DNA of 64,000 nucleotides from NCBI RefSeq assembly GCF_016808335.1, contig NC_053141.1, positions 27,764,456 through 27,828,455 on the forward strand, read 5' to 3'. Made by a program: the position numbers and the translations under genes. The notes below the pieces were generated by a model that searched no databases, had not been told where the DNA came from, and saw only the letters and a program-made list of their open reading frames with translations. The first letter of the stretch is position 1. Each line of letters starts with the position of its first letter. The DNA comes from Panicum virgatum. Taxonomy: Eukaryota > Streptophyta > Magnoliopsida > Poales > Poaceae. This document shows positions 34,966 through 47,700 of the stretch, in pieces.

Positions 34966-37900
34966 TGTGGCGGAACCACCCAAAACTACTGGGCCCGGGT
35001 GCACTGATCTTTGTTGCTAAGCAACTCTGACCCAAATTGGCACTCACCGGTAGTTCCTCGAGTGAAGCCTGATACAAGCCACGCTCTTCCAGGATCAGCA
35101 GACAACACTCACACGAAGGTGAGCCCAGAGATTACAACACAGAACATTTCATACATCTCAGAGTGATTGCAGCGGAAAAGAAATTTATTACAAACCATGA
35201 TCAGAGTAGCGAAAGTACTACAGAGTTCCTTCTACTCAAATTATTCAAGTCTCATTGTTCAGCGGAAGCAGTAAAAGATAACTAACGAAATAACGTGACG
35301 CATCGATAAAGCCCGTACGAAAGCGTCACTCAGCGGGAGGGTGGTCAGCACCAGCTGAAGGACCATCCCACTCAAAAGACCAGCCCGGAGGCAAGGTACA
35401 CGGCCAAGCAAGACTTACAAACAGATCTTCGAAGTTAGTACCTGAAAAACAGTGCCACAAGCAAGGCTGAGTATACTAATACTCAGCAAGACTGACCCGT
35501 CACCGGATATAACATAGTCCGATAACTAGACATGCAAGGCTTTTTGGTTGGTGGGGTTTGTTTTGCCAAAAACGCCACTAAATGTTGATCCTTATTTTCA
35601 GATTTTATTTAGCCATCTTCTAGTTAGATTAACCATTCTAAGTTTGCATCCAACTCTACACAAACATGGTAGAGCAATCATTTAATCAACCAGCAGTATT
35701 ATCATCATTATGTTCCACTTGTTACTCTATGTGACCGAAAACATTAAGCAGTCTCATGCCGTGAGAGGCGGATGATTCTGAATCGGATTTCAACCTGGCC
35801 AGGGGAACCTAGACCACACGTATGGGAACCAAGTCACCCACACAACATTTCCCCTTTCTTTCCAGTCCGTGGATCCGGAACACCCTCCCCGACTACAGAG
35901 CCCGACGTCTCTGCACCCGTACGTCCGGACAAAAAAATAAAACCTACTTCTACCAAGAGGGTGCGAGATCGTTCCACTCGCTGGTCCAATCAGGTACTTC
36001 AGCTTACCGATTACCATATTTCTCGGCATGTGGCTAGTACTTTCAAACGCTTAACGAAATGAGCCACACACCGCGACCTTAGCCATTTTGCCTACACCAG
36101 CGGGGTATCACAACTACACAACCCCGCCCATTGTCCTTATATTTCAGCAGGAATTAAAGTCAGTAAAATTCCTATTTGCTCGCGAGAGGCAGGAAACCTC
36201 TCGACTTTTACCGTACCTAGTTAGCGGGGCAACTAGTCGAGAAAAAGATCCGGATAACAAGCATAGGTACCTAGGGATCATGCATCAAAAGTTTTCGATC
36301 AACTCCTAGAAAACGTAAATGCACAATAAAAAAAATATTACAACATATACAAAATAGTAAGATGAATATAATGCGTAAAATAATGGATTATGCACGGGGC
36401 TTGCCTTCTTGGGCACTGTTCAAAAGTAGCCTTTTGCTCTTCCGAACATTGGTTCGGGTCTTGATTCAAGTCAGTATAATTAAGAGAGACACTCTCCGGA
36501 GTGGTAGTATTCGCGGGCACCAACTCGTAATCACCGTCGAGTAGATTTACCGTTTCTATATGTATGCAGAAATGATATTGTTACAACATGATATGACATA
36601 TTTCTTTCCTTCACTATAAAGTTGTAGTACAGTATAGCATGTGTTTGTTGTGGTGGTCTTAGTCAACTTTATTTTCTGGGCAATCGTTTATAGAGTAGTT
36701 CTTAATTTCACTTTACTTCATAAAAGAGTTGTGTGGTTTGGTTTTCATTCTTATCATTAAAACATAGCAGACTTTCACTATTTCATAGCAACCAATTTAC
36801 TCATGAGCTAGTGATGAAAAACTAAAGTAACTCAGATCAGGTACTTTAGCATCTATGGTATAGTTTTCAGCATCTAACCATAAAGTAATTAACCATAACA
36901 AAGCATGTAAGTAGATTATTCTAGTTGCTTCACCTTTTTGCACAGCAAGTTTTACATGGGTTCTGGTGCTACAAATTTTATGGGAGAATCTACCAAGCAT
37001 CTACTCAGTTCTGTAATTTTTCCAGATTTTATTCACTTATACAGCTGAGGTAATAAAAAGAACAAAAACAACAAGCCATTAAATAAGATTAATTCTCCAG
37101 AGAGTTATCCTAGGGATATGATTCTCAAATTTTTACCAGAGCCTATTCATGAGCTAAACATACTCCAAAAAAATTATCGAGCTTTATAACCACCAGATAA
37201 TTTAGTTATGCATTTAACTTAACATGATTTAGCATAAATTTCTCAAGGTGCATTTAACTAGTACTGCATATGAAATTTTTATTACAGATAGAACATACTC
37301 TAAACAAGATCATGTCCAAAAATCAAGATCAGTTATGGTGTAGATTACTCAGAACAAAAATAGTAAATCTAGCCCTAAGATGCTAAGCATGATTATTCAC
37401 CAAAGAAAAACTCAGTAACTGCACCTCAAAATTTTTAGACAAGAACACAGAGCTAAAAAGAGACTTTAGAAATAAATATAGATTTTTATCAGCATAAGGA
37501 CTATATATGAAGAATTAAGTTGATTAAACAAGCATAAATCATGGTATATATCAAATGAACTCAAATAAATCTGAAATTTAGGTATTAACAGAGATTCAGT
37601 TTCACATGCATGCAGTAAAAATTCTAGAGCAAGTTCATGTGCATATTTTCCAGTATTAATTTGAGAATGTCAATAACAGGTTAGAGAATCTTGATTGTTC
37701 CAATATGATAACTGTTTTGGTTGGGTGTCATATTTTTACTGTGATCTTAATATTCCATTATTGATAACATATCCAAAAATCAAGGTAATTTGCTGAGTAG
37801 AACTTCATGAACATGCATAAGGTGATTTTCTTATTCTTTTTCTCAGATTAAAATAAAAGCAAAATATGAACATGTGAATGTAACAAAAGTTGTATTTCTT

Positions 37901-39818
37901 GTTCTAAGGATTCCAGAACATTTTAGTTTGCGTTTTTCTGATTTTTATACGATTTTCTAGGCATTTTTGAAGTTTGCTGTTTTTGAGTTCATTTGCAACT
38001 TTTCATTTGGACCCCTGGAACTTTTGTTTCTTCTCCAGGGAGGTCCCTGGCGAACTGCACAGAACAGAGGGGCGGCGGCGCTGGGATTTCCGGCGAGGAG
38101 AGTCGCCGGCGGCGAGGGGAAAGTGGGGGAAAATGGAGAGGGGCTCGAGAGCTACCTTTGGGTGGCCGTGGCTCATCGGGAGAGGGTCGGAGGAGGCGGG
38201 TCCGCGGAGAGGGTCTGCTCGCCGGCGTCCATGCTCCGGTGAGGGAATGAGGGAAAGGATGGGTCGGAGAGCTTCAGGAGGGCGATGGGGTTCCATTTCA
38301 GGGGTTGGTTCGGGGCGTCGATGGCCGGAGAAGGGGGCTCCGCGGCGAGCCGAGCTCGGCAGCCATGGCAATGGTGGCTGGGGCGCTTTAGGCGCGCGAA
38401 GGGGGCCGGCCTGGGCTTTTATAGGCGCATGGGTGTCACTGGGGGCCGGTTTCCTTCGCCTGGGACGCAATGCGGGGCTGGGGGAGTGCAGAACCGGGGC
38501 AGCTCGGACTGGCGGCAGTGGTGGCCGGCCATGGCGTCGTGGCAACACAGGAAGGGTGGGGGCGCGTGGCGACCTCCGCGAGCGACAGGGGAGCTTGGTT
38601 TCGGCAATACAGGGGGCGCTCGAGGGTGGTTTGGGTCGGGCTGCGACGCGTGGGCAGCCAGGTGGCGGCGCCGGCGTACGGCTCCGGCCGTAGGCACGGT
38701 TCAGGGAAGCGAGAGGTTGAAGAAACGGTCAGGGGCAGTCTCGTAAATAAACCGAAGTTCCAAAAGAAGTTCTGTAATTTCAAAATTTCTCTATCTTCTT
38801 GGCTCCAAATGAAAACGTGTTGAATACCACTTTTGCTCAGTTTTTCGAGATCTACAACTTTCGTGTTATGCACTTTTTCATTAGAGCAATGGTTTGAGAG
38901 TTATTTAATTATTTTCAAAAACTACCATTTAAAGTACTTATCATTTCATGTGAATTTTGGCACTTTTACTCCTAGGCTTCAACTAGGTTTTTGTTTAACA
39001 TGACATGGTGAATATGTCTATTTATTTTCATATGCATGTTTGCATTGGTTTGAAAGTTATTTTTAACTTCCTTATTACTAGAAATTGAACTCTTGTTTAT
39101 TTGATTTGTTTAAATCTTGAATTTGCCAAAAAATCTTTGTAAATTAAACTATGTGTCACAAGAATATGAGTGTGTCTTTATTCTACCTCTTTGTGACCAG
39201 TTGAGCATGAAAGTTCAAGAATATTAAAGGAACAAGTTTTATATCCACACATACTCTTATACAAGGATGCATTAGTGTTTTGTATAAATCTTTGTTATCA
39301 TGAGCCAAAGGAATGTTTATGGTCCCTTGTTCAAAATTTCAGTTTGTTCACAACTCCAATTTGTCATTTAAGGAAGAACTAAATATTTTCTTACTAGACC
39401 TCCGAAGTAAGTATGTTTTATTTCTTCTTTTCCTTAAAGAAATTTCAAGATTTCAAACTACTTGTGCGTTGAATATTTGTGGCCTCATTTTATTATTTTG
39501 TTTGAACTAGTAGATCTTCACAAATCAAAGAATGGTTCCATTAATCATTTCATGTGATGGTTTTCCAGTTTGAATTTGATTTGCAGAGAAAGTTTATAGA
39601 TCATTATGAAAGGTGTGTTTGATTACCTTATTACCACACATGTCAAGTTAAGTTTAAAAGTATACCAAATATTGTTTTTCAAGCATTGCACTCAAACATT
39701 TACACACAAGTTTGCAAAAACTAGATATAGGATTCTTATTTAAGTTTTCTTAGCTCATTTGTGTGTGAAGTTATGTTAATTGCCTGGCTTTGGTTAAACT
39801 GACACCAGAGGTGTCACA
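34966..39818 (-). repeat. LARD-like LTR, right (5' LTR)
   Basis: Same ends and layout as 25121-29991, with a TATA box at 38417-38423 (minus). It is followed by AAATT and then the Tat second RNase H in frame. Confidence 0.92.
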
Positions 39819-39823
39819 AAATT

Positions 39824-40846
39824 GGAGCTGATGCAGTGGAGATATTCGAGGATTCCATGATGGTGGTCAATCAGTTGATCGGGATATATGAATGGAAGGA
39901 TGATATTCTACAGGTTTATCATGAAGAATGTTGCCGATTGCTGAAAGAATTCAAAAAGGTAACTATAGAGCATGTCCCCAAATTTTATAACGGTGATGCT
40001 AATCGGCTGGCACAACATGCCTCTAGTTATCGGTTGATAGAAGGTGTGATAGCTCTGGAATTACCTGCTAATGATTGGAGGAAAGAGATCGTTGATTATC
40101 TGGAAGATCCCTCCAAGAAAGTAAGCCGGAAAGTCAGATTTGAAGCGACTAAGTATGTGTTGCTTAAGGGGGAATTGTATTACCGGATGATTGATGGTGT
40201 TTTGCTTAGATGCCTTGATAAAGAAGAGGCTAAAGTCTTAATGGGAGAAATACATGAAGGTATCTGTGGCTCGCATCAATCGGCATATAAGATGAAGTGG
40301 ATGATTAGAAGGAATGGATACTTTTGGCCAACCATGTTGGAAGATTGCTTCACTTTTTTATAAAAGGGGTCAAGAGTGTCAGAAATTTGGTAATCTGCAG
40401 AGAGCACCGGCATCGACTATGAATCCCATTATTAAGCTGTGGTCATTTAGGGGATGGGGAATTGATTTGATTGGACAGATTTATCCGCCATCCAGCAAAA
40501 ATCATAAATTCATACTAGTGGCAACGGATTATTTCACCAAGTGGGTTGAAGCAATTCCTCTGAAAACCGTGACATCCAAAGAGATGATTGAGTTCGTGAA
40601 GGAGCATATTATCTATCAGTTTGGTACTCCAGACTATTACAACCAATCAAGGTAGTTAGTTTATTTCTGAGGAATTTGGAGAATTTGCCGCAAGTATGAG
40701 AATTAAACTGTTAAATTCTTCTTCATATTATGCCGAAGCCAATGGTCAGGCAGAAGCTTCCAATAAAGGGATTATTAAATTGATTAAGAGGAAGATTGAT
40801 GAGTAGCCAAAGAAATGGCACACCACTCTTAACCAAGCTTTATGGG
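39824..40846 (+). pseudogene. pol: Tat pol: second RNase H end, integrase N-terminus and core
   Basis: Continues 24228-25120. The frame at 39836-40363 holds the rest of the archaeal-type RNase H (VEIFEDSMMVVNQL, KFYNGDANRLAQHAS). The integrase HHCC zinc finger region (EIHEGICGSHQSAYKMKWMI) follows. A frameshift near 40355 leads into the integrase core (WGIDLIGQIYPPSSKN, FILVATDYFTKWVEAIPLK) carrying the first catalytic aspartate. The segment that should hold the second aspartate (near 40635-40660) is scrambled by small changes. The region around the glutamate (YYAEANGQAEASNKG) survives. A TAG at about 40804-40806 sits where glutamine is usual. The gene is cut at 40846 by the copia insertion. 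Confidence 0.88.
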
Positions 40847-41240
40847 TGAAAGCATCTAGGCCCCTAATTCGAGTTTTGGTAATTAATGATAACGGTTTGT
40901 GGATTAATAATTTCATTTGAAATAATGAGTATAGGTTGATCCACGGATGAAAGAGATTTGGTTGTGAACGTGTGGAGTTTTGGAGATGATGAGCAAAGCT
41001 CGGGCTCAAGGCAAAGGTATAAAATAGGGCTTTTGTATTTTACCGGTCACAAGACGTTTAGTGGATGAAAAGTGACCGGATTTATTGGATAGATAGCCCT
41101 ACTATCAAGAGGGGTTGTGTACTCATGCTTGACGGGTCTTTAGTGCCATTCTGCTCAAAATATCTACGTGCATGCATGAGGTCTAATGACGTTTTGAAAA
41201 GTTTTGAAAAAGATCAAGTTTCAGAGCTGACTGCACAAGT

Positions 41241-41746
41241 GCGGACAGTCCGCTCCATGGGGGGCGGACGGTCCGCAATCGTACCAGAGAGCATGTTTGG
41301 CTCTGGTGGTTTTTAGAAGTGACTGGCAGACAGTCTGGCCCAAGTGGGCGGACGGTCCGCAGCTCTAACTCAAATTGTACCAGAGAGGGTGTTTTCTCTA
41401 GTTGGGCTTATGATCTGTCCGGCGGATGGTCCGCCCCTGGGGAGCGGATGGTCCGCCGGCTATTTGATAGTTTGTACCAGAGACATTGTTGTCTCTGGTG
41501 GATTTCAAGGATGAACGGCGGACAGTCCGCCCCTAGGGCGCGGACGGTCCGCCGGGCTTTTTCAAATTGTTCCAGAGACGACGTTCGTCTCTGGTGGTGT
41601 GGAACTCATAACTGCGGACGGTCTGCCCCTGTGTCGCGGACGGTCCACCAGGGCTGTAACGGCTAGTTCTGACACGCATTAAATGCACTCTGACTCACTG
41701 ATTTTTAACGGCGGACGGTCCGGTTTTTGAAACGCGGACGATCCGC
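41241..41746 (+). repeat. Six-unit 97-bp promoter repeat with paired dyads
   Basis: Dyad pairs start at 41241, 41325 (degenerate), 41422, 41518, 41614 and 41711. After the first gap the steps are 96-97 bp, and partners are 22-23 bp apart. The 9-10 bp between partners is often self-complementary (CCATGG, CCCTAGGG). Units are also marked by a hairpin such as CCAGAGAC-ATTGTT-GTCTCTGG (41478-41499) or CCAGAGACGA-CGT-TCGTCTCTGG (41572-41594). Confidence 0.92.
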
Positions 41747-41790
41747 GACTTCACAGAAAGAGTGTAACGGCTAGTTTTTGAAGGGATGTC

Positions 41791-41798
41791 TATACATA
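41791..41798 (+). promoter_or_regulatory. TATA box of copia 5' LTR
   Basis: TATACATA here, and TATATATA at the matching place in the 3' LTR (55161-55168). It is preceded by GTGTAACGGCTAGTTTTTG, which is shared with the minus-strand copia LTR. Confidence 0.65.
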
Positions 41799-42518
41799 CC
41801 CAATGCCCGGCCATTGGGTGTCTCTCTTGGCCATTTGGACTGCATTCTTGACCCTATAGAGCTAAGGCATCCCTCTCTCACACACACTTGCTTAGAGATT
41901 GCATTCTTGAGAGTGTGAGGTCTTCCTAGTGCATTGCATCAAGAGTTTGAGCTTTGTGACATTAGGGAAACTTCATGCAAGCGTCATCAACTTGTTACTC
42001 TTGGGAGTTGCCACTCCCTAGACGGCTTGGAGAAGAATATTTCGTGGAGAACCTCCAAGGAGATTGTTGAGGAGCCCCGATTTCGGTTGTGAGAGGTCTT
42101 GTGCTCACCTCACCGGAGTGGTGAAGAGCAACTCTAGTGGAATCAAGGTGTGGAGTGGTTCCTTGATTCAAGCCAGCTCAAGATCAAGAGGTTCTTGATA
42201 GAGGAGCGGTTGATTCTTGGAATCCATCTCAACGTCGATTAGGGGTGACCGGCAAGTCATCGACACCACGGGATAAATTCGTGTGTCAAACTTAGTTACT
42301 TCTCTTGCTCACTTTAATTCTTGTTTTTACTTTGAGCAATTTACTTTACTGGAGCTTGATTTGTATCTTGTCACCCTAGGTTGCAAACCCATCTAGAGAT
42401 AGTAGTTGCATGACATAGGGCTTTCCTTTGTTACTAATTAAATTTCTCTAGTGTTGTTGGTTTTAGTTTTTAAACCGCCTATTCACCCCCCTCTAGTCGG
42501 TGTTCTTGATCCTACAAG

Positions 42519-42530
42519 TGGCATCAGAGC
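42519..42530 (+). promoter_or_regulatory. Primer binding site (copia)
   Basis: TGGCATCAGAGC, 2 nt after the LTR end. Confidence 0.9.
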
Positions 42531-42563
42531 TAAGTACTCCATTAATTGTGGATTTAACCATCT

Positions 42564-44460
42564 TTGAGTAGAACAATGACTAGTGATAATGGGATTCATG
42601 TTGGGAAGCCACCGTTCTTTGATGGGAACAATTATGATTATTGGAAGACTAGGATGTCGGCCCATCTCAAAGCCATGAGTAGAAAGCTATGGAGAGTAGT
42701 AAGTGATGGATATGTCATTTTGGACTCAATGAAATTGTCACCCTTAGATGAAGAAAATGAGATACTAAATGATCAAGGGGTTAATGTGCTCTTTAGTGCT
42801 CTTGATGTGACTGAATTTAATAGAGTCAAGAGCCTCACAAATGCAAATGACATATGGAAGAAGCTCATGGAAATTCATGAGGGCACATCAAGTGTGAAAG
42901 AGGCCAAGTTATATTTGCTTAAGGGCAATTTTAGTGAATTTACCATGAAAAAGGATGAGAGTATAGCCGAGATGTTCAACCGGCTAAATGACATTGTGAA
43001 TGACCTCAAGGGACTTGGATTTGAGGTACCGGATGGGGATTTCAACCTCAAGTTTCTTAGATGTCTTCCGGAAAGATATGACACAATTGTGACCTTACTT
43101 GTAAGGTCAAATGTGAAGACCGCAACTCCCACACAAATATTAGGAGAAATTCTCACCCATGACATGTTCAAGAAATCTCAAGATGAAGCTCATGGGGGAG
43201 AAATTGATATGAAAAAGAAAAGTGTGGCATTTAAAGCTCAAGATAGCAAAAATGAAGAAGAAAGTGGGTGCCAAGAAGAAGAATCGGATGAGGAGATGAC
43301 TCTCTTTGTCAAGAGATTCAATAGAATGATGAGTAAGAAGAACTTTGGCAAGAGAGGTCAATCATCAAGAAAAAATCCTTTTGTGGACAAGACTTGCTTC
43401 CAATGTGGTGAAGTAGGTCATTCATATCATTGTCAATTGTCCAAACAAGAAAGATGACAAGAACAAGAAGGACAAGAAAAATGATGAAAAGAAGAAGAAG
43501 AAGAATGGTCAAGCTTATTTTGTTGAATGGGATTCCGATGCAAGCTCCGATGATGATGATGATGACGACGACAAGCCATCCAAGGGAGTTGCCAAGATCG
43601 CCATCAAGGAGGCTCCATCACTCTTCTCTACACCACATTGTCTTATGGCAAAGGGTGGTGCAAAGGTACAACAAGATGGTGAACTTGATGAACTTTCATA
43701 TGATGATCTTGTTGAAATGCTCAATGATGCCGACGAATTCATGACAAAGGAAAAGGCTAAGTTAAAGGATTTGAAGTTGAAGTTTACTTCTCTTCAAGAT
43801 TCCTATGAGGAGCTAAAGACTTCTCATGAGAATCTCAAAGAAACTCATGAGAAGCTTGAGAAAGCTCACAATACCTTGCTTAATCATGAAAGAATAGCAA
43901 CATTGAGCATTGGTGTTAATTGTGATTTAATTGATGATAAACCTTGTGGCTCTAGCTCTACTAGTTCTTTTTGCACCAAAATTGATAACCCATCTTGCAA
44001 TGAATCTCTCATTATGGAAAATGATTTGTTAAAGAAAGAGATTACTTGCTTGACTAATGATTTGAGAAAGTGCTATGATAGTAGAGCCAAGTTTAATCAT
44101 TGTTGGGCAAGCCAAAAGTTCACCTTGAACAAGCAAGGGTTTGGATACATTCCTAAGAAAGGGAAGAAGGCTTTTGTGCAAACCAAAACTACTTTTGTGA
44201 AGAGTAGTGGTAAGTCATATTGTGAAAAATGCAAGAAGGTTGGTCATGTTGAGAAGAATTGCACCAACAAGAAAGTCATATCCTTTGATTCAAGTTACAT
44301 TCTTATGAAAAATTCAAATGGCAATGTTAGTACAAAATTTGTTGGGATACCTATAGATGATGTTAAAAAGAATGCCATTTGGGTGCCAAAAGTCTTGGTC
44401 ACTAACGTTCAAGGACCCAAGAAAGTTTGGGTACCTAAAAGAGTTAATTCCTTTTTGTAG
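42564..44460 (+). pseudogene. gag: SIRE-type gag, frameshifted at the zinc knuckle
   Basis: The first frame (42564-43457) starts MTSDNGIHVGKPPFFDGNNY a few residues after the ATG-like MSRT at 42564. It has the UBN2 gag blocks (YWKTRMSAHLKA, IWKKLMEIHEGTSSVKEAKL). It reaches the zinc knuckle (CFQCGEVGHSYHC, about residues 278-290), where a small indel shifts the frame. The second frame then carries a lysine-rich run, an aspartate run, a long coiled coil (about 43700-43900), and a second CCHC knuckle (CEKCKKVGHVEKNC, about 44221-44262). It ends at the border phrase IWVPKVLVTNVQGPKKVWVPK. It closes with TAG at 44458-44460, in frame with the protease that follows. Confidence 0.9.
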
Positions 44461-44780
44461 GTGAATTACAAGTCCGGAGGAAGACATTGGGTGCTTGATA
44501 GTGGATGCACTCAACACATGACCGGAGACCCAATGATGTTTTCCTCTCTAGATGAGAATGTGGGTGGTTGTAGTGACATCATCTTTGGTGACAATAGCCG
44601 GGGCAAAGTCAAAGGAGTTGGTACAATTCCTATCTCATGTGATCATTCACTTTCAAAAGTATTGTTAGTTGATTCTCTCAAGTTTAATCTCTTAGCGGTC
44701 ACTCAACTTTGTGATTTTGGATATAAGTGTAGTTTTACTAAAGATGATGTTGTAGTGACTAGCTTGGATGGAAAAGATCA
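44461..44780 (+). pseudogene. pro: Copia protease, interrupted
   Basis: Same frame as the gag end. The aspartic protease signature WVLDSGCTQHMTGD lies at about 44488-44529. Following blocks (VKGVGTIPI, LLVDSLKFNLLAVTQLCDFG) are the usual copia protease. The gene runs into the solo LTR at 44781. The codons for DGKDH on the left join IFTGFRHEDVYLVDF on the right (48422 on) once the LTR and the GATCA duplication are removed. Confidence 0.9.
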
Positions 44781-47700
44781 TGTAACACCCGGTTTATAAA
44801 AGGACATAAACCGAGCAATCATATACGTGCCAGGATCAAGTCACATGTATATACAACAGAATGAACAGTATATCACAGCACATATCACGTAAAAAGATAT
44901 AATAAAGCGAATACGAATGTTATTTATTGCATTAATGACAAAATGTCTGATATAGCGGAAGCGTAAAGTACAAGTATGAAACTCAGAAACTGGGCGCCAC
45001 AGGGACGTCGACTGGGAGACGAACGCCTAGAAGTCCTCGTAGTCCTGGTAGCGCTGAGTGAACTCCCTCGTGTCGGCAGGAACTGCACAGCAGTAGAGTA
45101 TCCAAGAGGAAAAAGTAGAGGAGAGGCAAGAGTGAGTACACAACTTGTACTTAACAAGTATAACACAAACTATGAGGCTCTAAGGTTGGCTGACTCAACT
45201 GCATTAGCTTTTAAGTCTTGGCAAAATTTTATTAAAGATATTTACTACAAGTGGATGAATTACCATAAACCCAGTTACATAGTAATTAATCAAGATTAAT
45301 CATGCTACTACTGAGAACCAAACCAAAACCACCAAGGAACCCCGAGAGGCACCTCCCTTGTCGGAAGGAGATAACCCCACTAATCAAAAGGAGGATCTAG
45401 GCCGCTCATGACCGTGAGCACGGCTAGTATACCAGTTTTACACTCTGCAGAGGTTGCACATCTCTACCCACAAGTCGCGAGCTACGCTAGTTGTTCATCA
45501 CACTTCCTTATGTGAGATGACTAGCAAGCACACTACGAGGCCTTTACAAAGAATCTCGTTGGTAAGGAATAACCGCGAGGGTTGGATCGGCGACTATGGA
45601 GCAGGTCTAGTGGGCGTCAAGAATACCACCGATGAGGCCACTCAGTACGAGGGACATAGAAGCTTACCACCCTTGCCCCGCAGGTAAGTTACTCCAAACC
45701 AAAAAGACCTAATTATTACGCCAAGACCGTCCCATTCCAGTCTTGTGGTAGCGCTGTTGTCCCAGGTTGTCGCTCTATGAACCGGTCCTTATGGAGAGTG
45801 GCCAACCAGGCAGTAAGCACCGTGCTGGCCCCCTAAACCATGTTTATAACAAAAACCAATTTTAACGAGACGTGAGCCCCTCAAACGGGTCACTCTCATA
45901 ATTAAGTTGCATATACCATTAATCAAATTAATTAAAAAGGACCAAGTGTGTTATAGCGCGGCACCTAGCACAACTAACCAAAATGCAACCCAAGGGATAT
46001 ATATAAAGGATATGAAGTGGCTAGGAAATCCTTATAGGCATACAATATTAAAATGCGGTATGAAAAATGTAATTAAAGGTGATAGGTTGTTCATGTTATA
46101 CTTGCCTTCCTCAAAGGTTCTCCTGCTGCTCAAACTGCTTTGAAGATGGCTCTTGGCACTGGTACTGATGCTCCTCCGGTAGCTCAACGTCTACTCACGA
46201 TCGCAACGCCAAAACAAGGCACAACAATAAGCATACAAGCAAACACTAACAAAAGCTAAGAAACAGTACATCAATACATAAAAATAGCACACTAAACTAG
46301 TCTAAAACTATTCTACGCATTACAACGATCGCGTGGACATAAAGAATGCTTAAAACAGAGCTAAAACGCAAAAACTAGGCCTAAAACAAGTTCTAGGGGC
46401 TTAACTGTAAGAAAAACTAAGTTTCTGGAGGTTTTCTGCAAAAACCAAGGACTAAAACATAATTAAACAGCAACTCTGGGGTCTGACTTGCAAAAACAGC
46501 AGCCAAGGACGGTGGGTTCAAAATTTAAAAAGCTCAGGGGGCTGCTTGCTAAAAATTGGGCCTCGGTGTAATTAGTTTTGACTTGTGATGGACTGCAGGT
46601 TGATTTTGAAAGACAGCAGGGACTCTTTTGCAAAAAGGATGGCACTGACCATTTTTTGAGTTCTTTTGACTTCGGGCTGGCTGGACCTAGACCGTGGGAT
46701 GCAGATTGGATGGCTTAGAGCGCAGGCGAGAGCGAGGAGCGCGACGCGGGCCGAGCAGCGGTAACGGGCCGAGCAGCTGGGGGAAAAAGCGTGCGCGTGC
46801 TGGGCTGCGGGGGGGCGTGCCCACTCGGAAATTGGGGCGCCGATGCGTGGGCCGGCACACAATGGAAGGGGGCTCCGCGAAGTTGGTCTGCGGGCCCAGG
46901 CCGAGTAGGAGGGTGAGCTGTGACTGGTCAGTGGGGCCGGGTGGTTTGACTGGGTTCGTGATGGCGCGGGTCACCGGCGTCGACTCGCGGCGGCGAGCTC
47001 ACCGGGATTTGGCGAAACCGGCAGCCTAGAGCTCTACTGAGCAAGGTTTTGCGTGATTCGGCACCGGTGGAACACGTGTAATGCATCGGAATCGTGTGCG
47101 TGGGCTAACCGCAGTCGGAGCAAGGTCTTGGTGGCGCAGTGGCGTCGGGCTCGCCAAAGTGCGGTGCGCGGCCACCTAAAGGGCGTTACGGCCTACGAAG
47201 AACAGCGCAAAGGAAACGGGGAGTTGGGGTGGTGCTCACCGTGCGTGGAATCGGACGGGGAGGGGGCGCAGCTGTACCGGCAGGGAGATCGCTCGGCGGC
47301 GTCCAGTCGGAGCTCGAGGTGAAGACGCTGCAGAGGTCGGTGCAGAGGGGGTCCGGGCCTGATGGTCCAATGGGAAGATCCACGCCGGTCCTGTGGGGGG
47401 TGCGGAGGGGGTTAGTCGAGCCTGAGCTACGCCGGCGGCGAGGAATCGCGGCGGCGAGCTGGGTTACCTGCACAGCGGAGCGAGCGGGCGACAGCTGCAG
47501 AACTCGGTGGCGGCTGCTGTGTGGGGGGATGAGGGTTCCAGGGGTGCGGGGAGCTATTTATAGGGCGGCGGTGGTGACCTGGGCGTGCGTGCCCGGGATG
47601 GAAGGCCGGCGAGATCGTGGCCGGGGATTGCGGGCGGGCGTTGCGCGAGGGCTAAAGGAACGGGATGACAGGTGGACCAAGCGGGGCAGCGAGCGAGCAC

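Larger units (their letters stand above)
25121..39818 (-). mobile_element. LARD-like large non-autonomous gypsy element, 14.7 kb
   Basis: Two near-identical LTRs of 4871 and 4853 bp (25121-29991, 34966-39818) enclose 4974 bp. AAATT is duplicated at 25116-25120 and 39819-39823. Minus orientation is set by the primer site next to 34966 and the polypurine tract next to 29991. The interior holds only decayed gag and integrase scraps plus periodic repeats. Coding decay combined with nearly identical LTRs means the element moved recently using proteins from elsewhere, which is the definition of a LARD (large retrotransposon derivative). The scraps are chromovirus (Tekay/Del) type. Confidence 0.88.
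40847..42516 (+). repeat. Copia 5' LTR
   Basis: TGAAAGCATC to GATCCTACA, 1670 bp. U3 contains six dyad-bearing repeat units ending 45 bp before the TATA box at 41791. R and U5 are about 700 bp. Confidence 0.92.
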
